This document shows positions 61,395-64,000 of a stretch of 64,000 bases of DNA, piece after piece (position 1 is the first letter of the stretch; each line of letters begins with the position of its first letter). The notes under the pieces were generated by a model. That model saw only the letters and a list, made by a program, of their open reading frames with translations. It was not told the origin of the DNA and made no database searches. The stretch comes from Flavisolibacter ginsenosidimutans (GTDB taxonomy: Bacteria > Bacteroidota > Bacteroidia > Chitinophagales > Chitinophagaceae). The stretch is taken from contig NZ_CP042433.1 in NCBI RefSeq assembly GCF_007970805.1, positions 3,906,001 through 3,970,000 of the forward strand, in the 5' to 3' direction. Both the position numbers and the translations under genes were made by a program.

Positions 61395-62026
61395 TTAACG
61401 CTCTTTCTTTTTTAGCACCATTACCGTAATGGCTACGCTGTCACCAAATTGTTCTACAGTATGCTCTTCTTTTTGAACGCAGTTGTGCAACACGTGTTCG
61501 ATGAATGGTTTTGCCATCAACCGTTGCGGCGTGCTCAAAAGAATGATTGTTCCGTTGTGAAGAAAGCGGTTCATTGTTTTTTTCAACGCAGCAAAAGCAC
61601 CGGGCTCGTAGTTCACATCGCTCAAAAGCAAAACATCCGCACGAATGTTTTGCGGCAGGTTATTCCAGTCCAGAACTGCCGCTTCAAAATTTTTCAAACG
61701 ATGATGAAGAGCTGATTTCGCAACGATGGAAACGGCTTCTTCCGAAAAGTCGGTGCACAAAACATGCGCAGCCGAAGGAGCCGCAACAAGCGAAGGCAAA
61801 CCCAATCCTGCACCAACCTCCACTACCCGTTTGTTTGCTACGTACTGCGGATGGTGTTCAATGAATTCACTCAAAGCAACGGCAGCCGGCCATATTTTGC
61901 TCCAATAAGGAAAGCGACTTTGTGCTCTTCATAAGCCTGTTTTACAACCGCGGCATCGGGTACAAAAAGCGACATGCGCCGATCGCCGATAATGATTGTT
62001 TGTAGATCCAGTGGAAAGTCCCTCAT
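61395..62026 (-). pseudogene. Class I SAM-dependent methyltransferase split by a one-base frameshift
   Basis: The 5' part opens at 62026 (MRDFPLDLQTIIIGDRRMSL) and stops soon after reaching 'HKVAF'. In the -1 frame the sequence continues as PYWSKIWPAAVALSEFIEHH, then 'VVEVGAGLGLPSLVAAPSA' (SAM motif I) and 'LLLSDVNYEP' to a stop at 61395. One base is missing near 61910 (CC in place of an expected CCC on the coding strand). The pieces resemble METTL21/Nnt1-like lysine or nicotinamide methyltransferases. It is either a pseudogene or a sequencing error. Confidence 0.8.
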
Positions 62027-62062
62027 GCGTTGCAAAGATGCAGGCGTTCAATGAGTACGTCT

Positions 62063-63796
62063 TTATTTGGAGGCATACTTGGTAGGTGCGCCAATGATTT
62101 TTAGTGCGCCTACCAACATCGTTTTCCAAACCAGCATAAAAAAGCCGCCGGTGGGTTTGCGAATAAATTCCGCTTGTTCGCGGCGGGGCTCACCGCCTTT
62201 TTTTGGGTTGTCGTTTTTAATCACAAGGATATTCGCAAGCAGCGATGTCACGTCTTTTTTATCCAGGCCTTTTTTCCCCTTGTCTTTTTCAAGAAGCGAA
62301 AGTTTAAGGTCGTGATAAGTAATCAACACATCGCCGGAGGCTTTTTGTTCATCGCCACTTATTGTGGCTTCAGCGCCGTCTAAAAAACCTTTGTCCATGC
62401 GCACCATCCCTAACGGCATCGCGAAAGAGTTAATGAGACGTCCGTCGAAACCCGGCGTTTTTATCTGCGCTTCAAACTTGCCGGTTCTGGCCCGTTGCAT
62501 ATCAAATTTAAATCTTGCTTCCAGCGGTACTTTGTGCATAAACAGGGCCGAACCTTTTACCACCAAAGGGAGAGAGTTTTTGCTGTTCGAAAGCCTGCTT
62601 GTATTTAGCGTTAAATCGTCCATGTACACGGTGCCGGTTTGTTGCGTCGCAGGATTGAACTCGGTGTACACGGCACCGAGCTTACGAACGGCGATTTTAC
62701 CAACGTCAATTTTTAAGGGCAGTTTTATCAAAAGCTGATTGGGAAAATGGCCCATGCTGTTGTGTGCCGGTTTCGTGCGGTCAAGATATACGGAAAGTTT
62801 TCCGCCGTCGAGAATGAGATTGTTTGCGGTTATTTCTTCGCCGTTTAGCAAAGTCCACCAATCCACGTTGGTAAGACGAACGTGCGGCAGCGAAAGCCCG
62901 TACATTTCTTCGCTCCATTTTTGCCGCTTGGTGAATTCAGCTTTGCTGAGCGGCGAGGCATACGAAAAGTTGCTGATCTCTACGCGTTGCTCCGGAATGG
63001 TTGCGGTGGCCGCGTCCATCTTTAAAACATAAAGTCCGCCGGACACCGGCCGCACAAAATCACGAAAGGATACGGTTGCTTCTTTTGCGAACAAAAACCG
63101 GTTTTTGCGTTGCAACATAGAAGAGTCAATAAGCAGATCGTTCATGCGGATGGAAATGTTTTTCATTTGAATCGGCTCACTCTTCTTTGCGTCATTGTAA
63201 ACCGTAAGCTCGCCGTCTTCGATAAGAATCTTTTTAATCGAAAGCCTATCCATTTCTTTCAAGAAGCGTTGCAGAAAATCTTTTTTCTGTGTGCCTTTTG
63301 GTGAAGGCTTTGTGCGGTGAACGACGATAACGGGTTTGGTTAACTTAATCAGTGTGTAATCCATTTTCCGGCTTTTCAGCACATCGTCAAGGTTGATGCC
63401 TTCAATCACCAAATCATCAAACGAAGCCGTGATAACGTTTTCAGGTAGTTTGTCAAGCTTTTTAAGCGAATCCTGTTTGGCTTTGTCGGGCAAAAGTTTT
63501 ACGCCGTGCAAAACCACCGAAGACGCCAATACGTCAATACGCAAATCACCAACGGAAAGCGTGTACAAGCCGTTTGATGATTTCTTCAGCACTTGCTGTA
63601 TGCGTTGAACAAACAGAGGTCGCAGATCTACAACAGAAAGCTTTTTGCCGCCCAAACTGTCCACACGGGGCAAGACCTCGCCGGTTTTTTTTTCTTCTTT
63701 CTGAACGGAGGATTGCAGTGAAAAACGCAAGAACAAGTATGCACCGATTAAAACAACGCCGGGCACGAGAACGAGGAGCATAAGTTTTCTGCGCAT
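62063..63796 (-). CDS. AsmA-like / DUF748-like membrane-anchored protein
   Basis: The 577-residue protein has one N-terminal membrane helix (LMLLVLVPGVVLIGAYLFL) and a long beta-rich body with repeated 'ISIRMNDLLIDSSML'- and 'VEISNFSYASPLSKAEF'-type segments, as in AsmA-like envelope proteins. The role is inferred as envelope-associated lipid transport or assembly; no catalytic motif is visible. It precedes the damaged methyltransferase on the same strand, 36 bp apart. Confidence 0.75.
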   Translation of the reverse strand: MRRKLMLLVLVPGVVLIGAYLFLRFSLQSSVQKEEKKTGEVLPRVDSLGGKKLSVVDLRPLFVQRIQQVLKKSSNGLYTLSVGDLRIDVLASSVVLHGVKLLPDKAKQDSLKKLDKLPENVITASFDDLVIEGINLDDVLKSRKMDYTLIKLTKPVIVVHRTKPSPKGTQKKDFLQRFLKEMDRLSIKKILIEDGELTVYNDAKKSEPIQMKNISIRMNDLLIDSSMLQRKNRFLFAKEATVSFRDFVRPVSGGLYVLKMDAATATIPEQRVEISNFSYASPLSKAEFTKRQKWSEEMYGLSLPHVRLTNVDWWTLLNGEEITANNLILDGGKLSVYLDRTKPAHNSMGHFPNQLLIKLPLKIDVGKIAVRKLGAVYTEFNPATQQTGTVYMDDLTLNTSRLSNSKNSLPLVVKGSALFMHKVPLEARFKFDMQRARTGKFEAQIKTPGFDGRLINSFAMPLGMVRMDKGFLDGAEATISGDEQKASGDVLITYHDLKLSLLEKDKGKKGLDKKDVTSLLANILVIKNDNPKKGGEPRREQAEFIRKPTGGFFMLVWKTMLVGALKIIGAPTKYASK

Positions 63797-63877
63797 AAGC
63801 TATTAAACAGACAAAAGCTGAGCCAAGCAAGACGTGGAAAGAAGCCAGGCCTCCTTCCACGATTTTTACAAAACAAA

Positions 63878-63899
63878 AAGCAGGCGCGAAGCCTGCTTT
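63878..63899 (-). terminator. Terminator of the gene at the right edge
   Basis: AAAGCAGGC and GCCTGCTTT pair around a short loop, with AAAACAAAA beside them (T-rich on the minus strand). It lies 21 bp beyond the stop of the partial gene. Confidence 0.8.
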
Positions 63900-63919
63900 G
63901 CAAAAGAGTTGTTTGTTTA

Positions 63920-64000
63920 TTACTTCATACCAACGGCAGCGTTCACTGGCGCCCGGTCAATGTACATGACGGTGCGGTCAACCTTGTTGTCGTTGTTGTA
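63920..64000 (-). CDS. C-terminal end of an unidentified gene
   Basis: A frame enters from the right edge and stops at 63920 after 26 residues ending 'RAPVNAAVGMK'. A terminator follows, which supports this as a true gene end. Too little is present to name it. Confidence 0.55.
   Translation of the reverse strand, partial: YNNDNKVDRTVMYIDRAPVNAAVGMK

Noticed and set aside
61395..62026. Programmed -1 frameshift in the methyltransferase
   Set aside because: The site GTC GCT TTC CTT has no X-XXY-YYZ slippery heptamer and there is no clear downstream stimulatory structure.

Overview
The window comes from a chromosome of the phylum Bacteroidota, most likely family Chitinophagaceae. The gene set (IcmF-type fused acyl-CoA mutase, NagZ fused to a serine hydrolase, split MetH, MreBCD, TonB receptor with a carboxypeptidase-like N-domain, an IPExxxVDY-type protein) fits that group. 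Several genes are preceded by TAnnTTTG-like -7 boxes, and there are few Shine-Dalgarno sites. No rRNA, tRNA, CRISPR array or prophage was recognised. About 60 genes are called; most are housekeeping genes in short operons.

Layout: 1-5.1 kb holds two paralogous secreted proteins, a HIT hydrolase, greA, a 2-hydroxyacid dehydrogenase, ksgA and pdxA. 5.2-11.2 kb holds a tricorn-like S41 protease, an M23 peptidase interrupted in frame by a DUF559 element, and a DUF937-OmpA protein. 11.2-16.9 kb holds two Rossmann reductases with a divergent-side MarR regulator and putative operators, ruvB, a GNAT acetyltransferase, acpP and fabF. 17-20.6 kb is a two-gene conflict-type operon: a degenerate SIR2 domain fused to TIR, then an nSTAND-type NTPase with a membrane helix. 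20.6-30.7 kb holds a cupin, a TPR protein, the NagZ fusion, mreBCD, an Ig-like lipoprotein and recR. 30.7-41.5 kb holds a discoidin/glycosidase-like protein, split metH, HAD phosphatases, a SemiSWEET-like transporter, LOG, an S23/IVP four-helix-bundle protein inside inverted repeats, and xthA. 41.5-64 kb holds an HTH/membrane pair, a TonB receptor, icmF, an SDR, CinA-C, an SPFH protein, a beta-barrel protein, a pterin dehydratase, an M28 peptidase, feoB, pdxH, the THX protein, HU, a frameshifted methyltransferase and an AsmA-like protein.

The most unusual signal is a set of about a dozen inverted repeats between genes. Their arms are built from short reiterated words (for example GTTGATTG, GTGAGACG, AGGAGTTAGGAG). 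Vocabulary differs from locus to locus, some vocabularies recur, and the two arms of a locus are reverse complements. They often abut or supply stop codons. Two enlarged versions carry a protein gene between the arms: an S23/IVP four-helix-bundle protein (39.9-40.3 kb) and a DUF559 Vsr-like nuclease domain (8.8-9.4 kb) that sits in frame inside an M23 peptidase. One single arm is translated as a linker of IcmF. Together these suggest an undescribed family of mobile or self-propagating inverted-repeat elements; that interpretation is inference.
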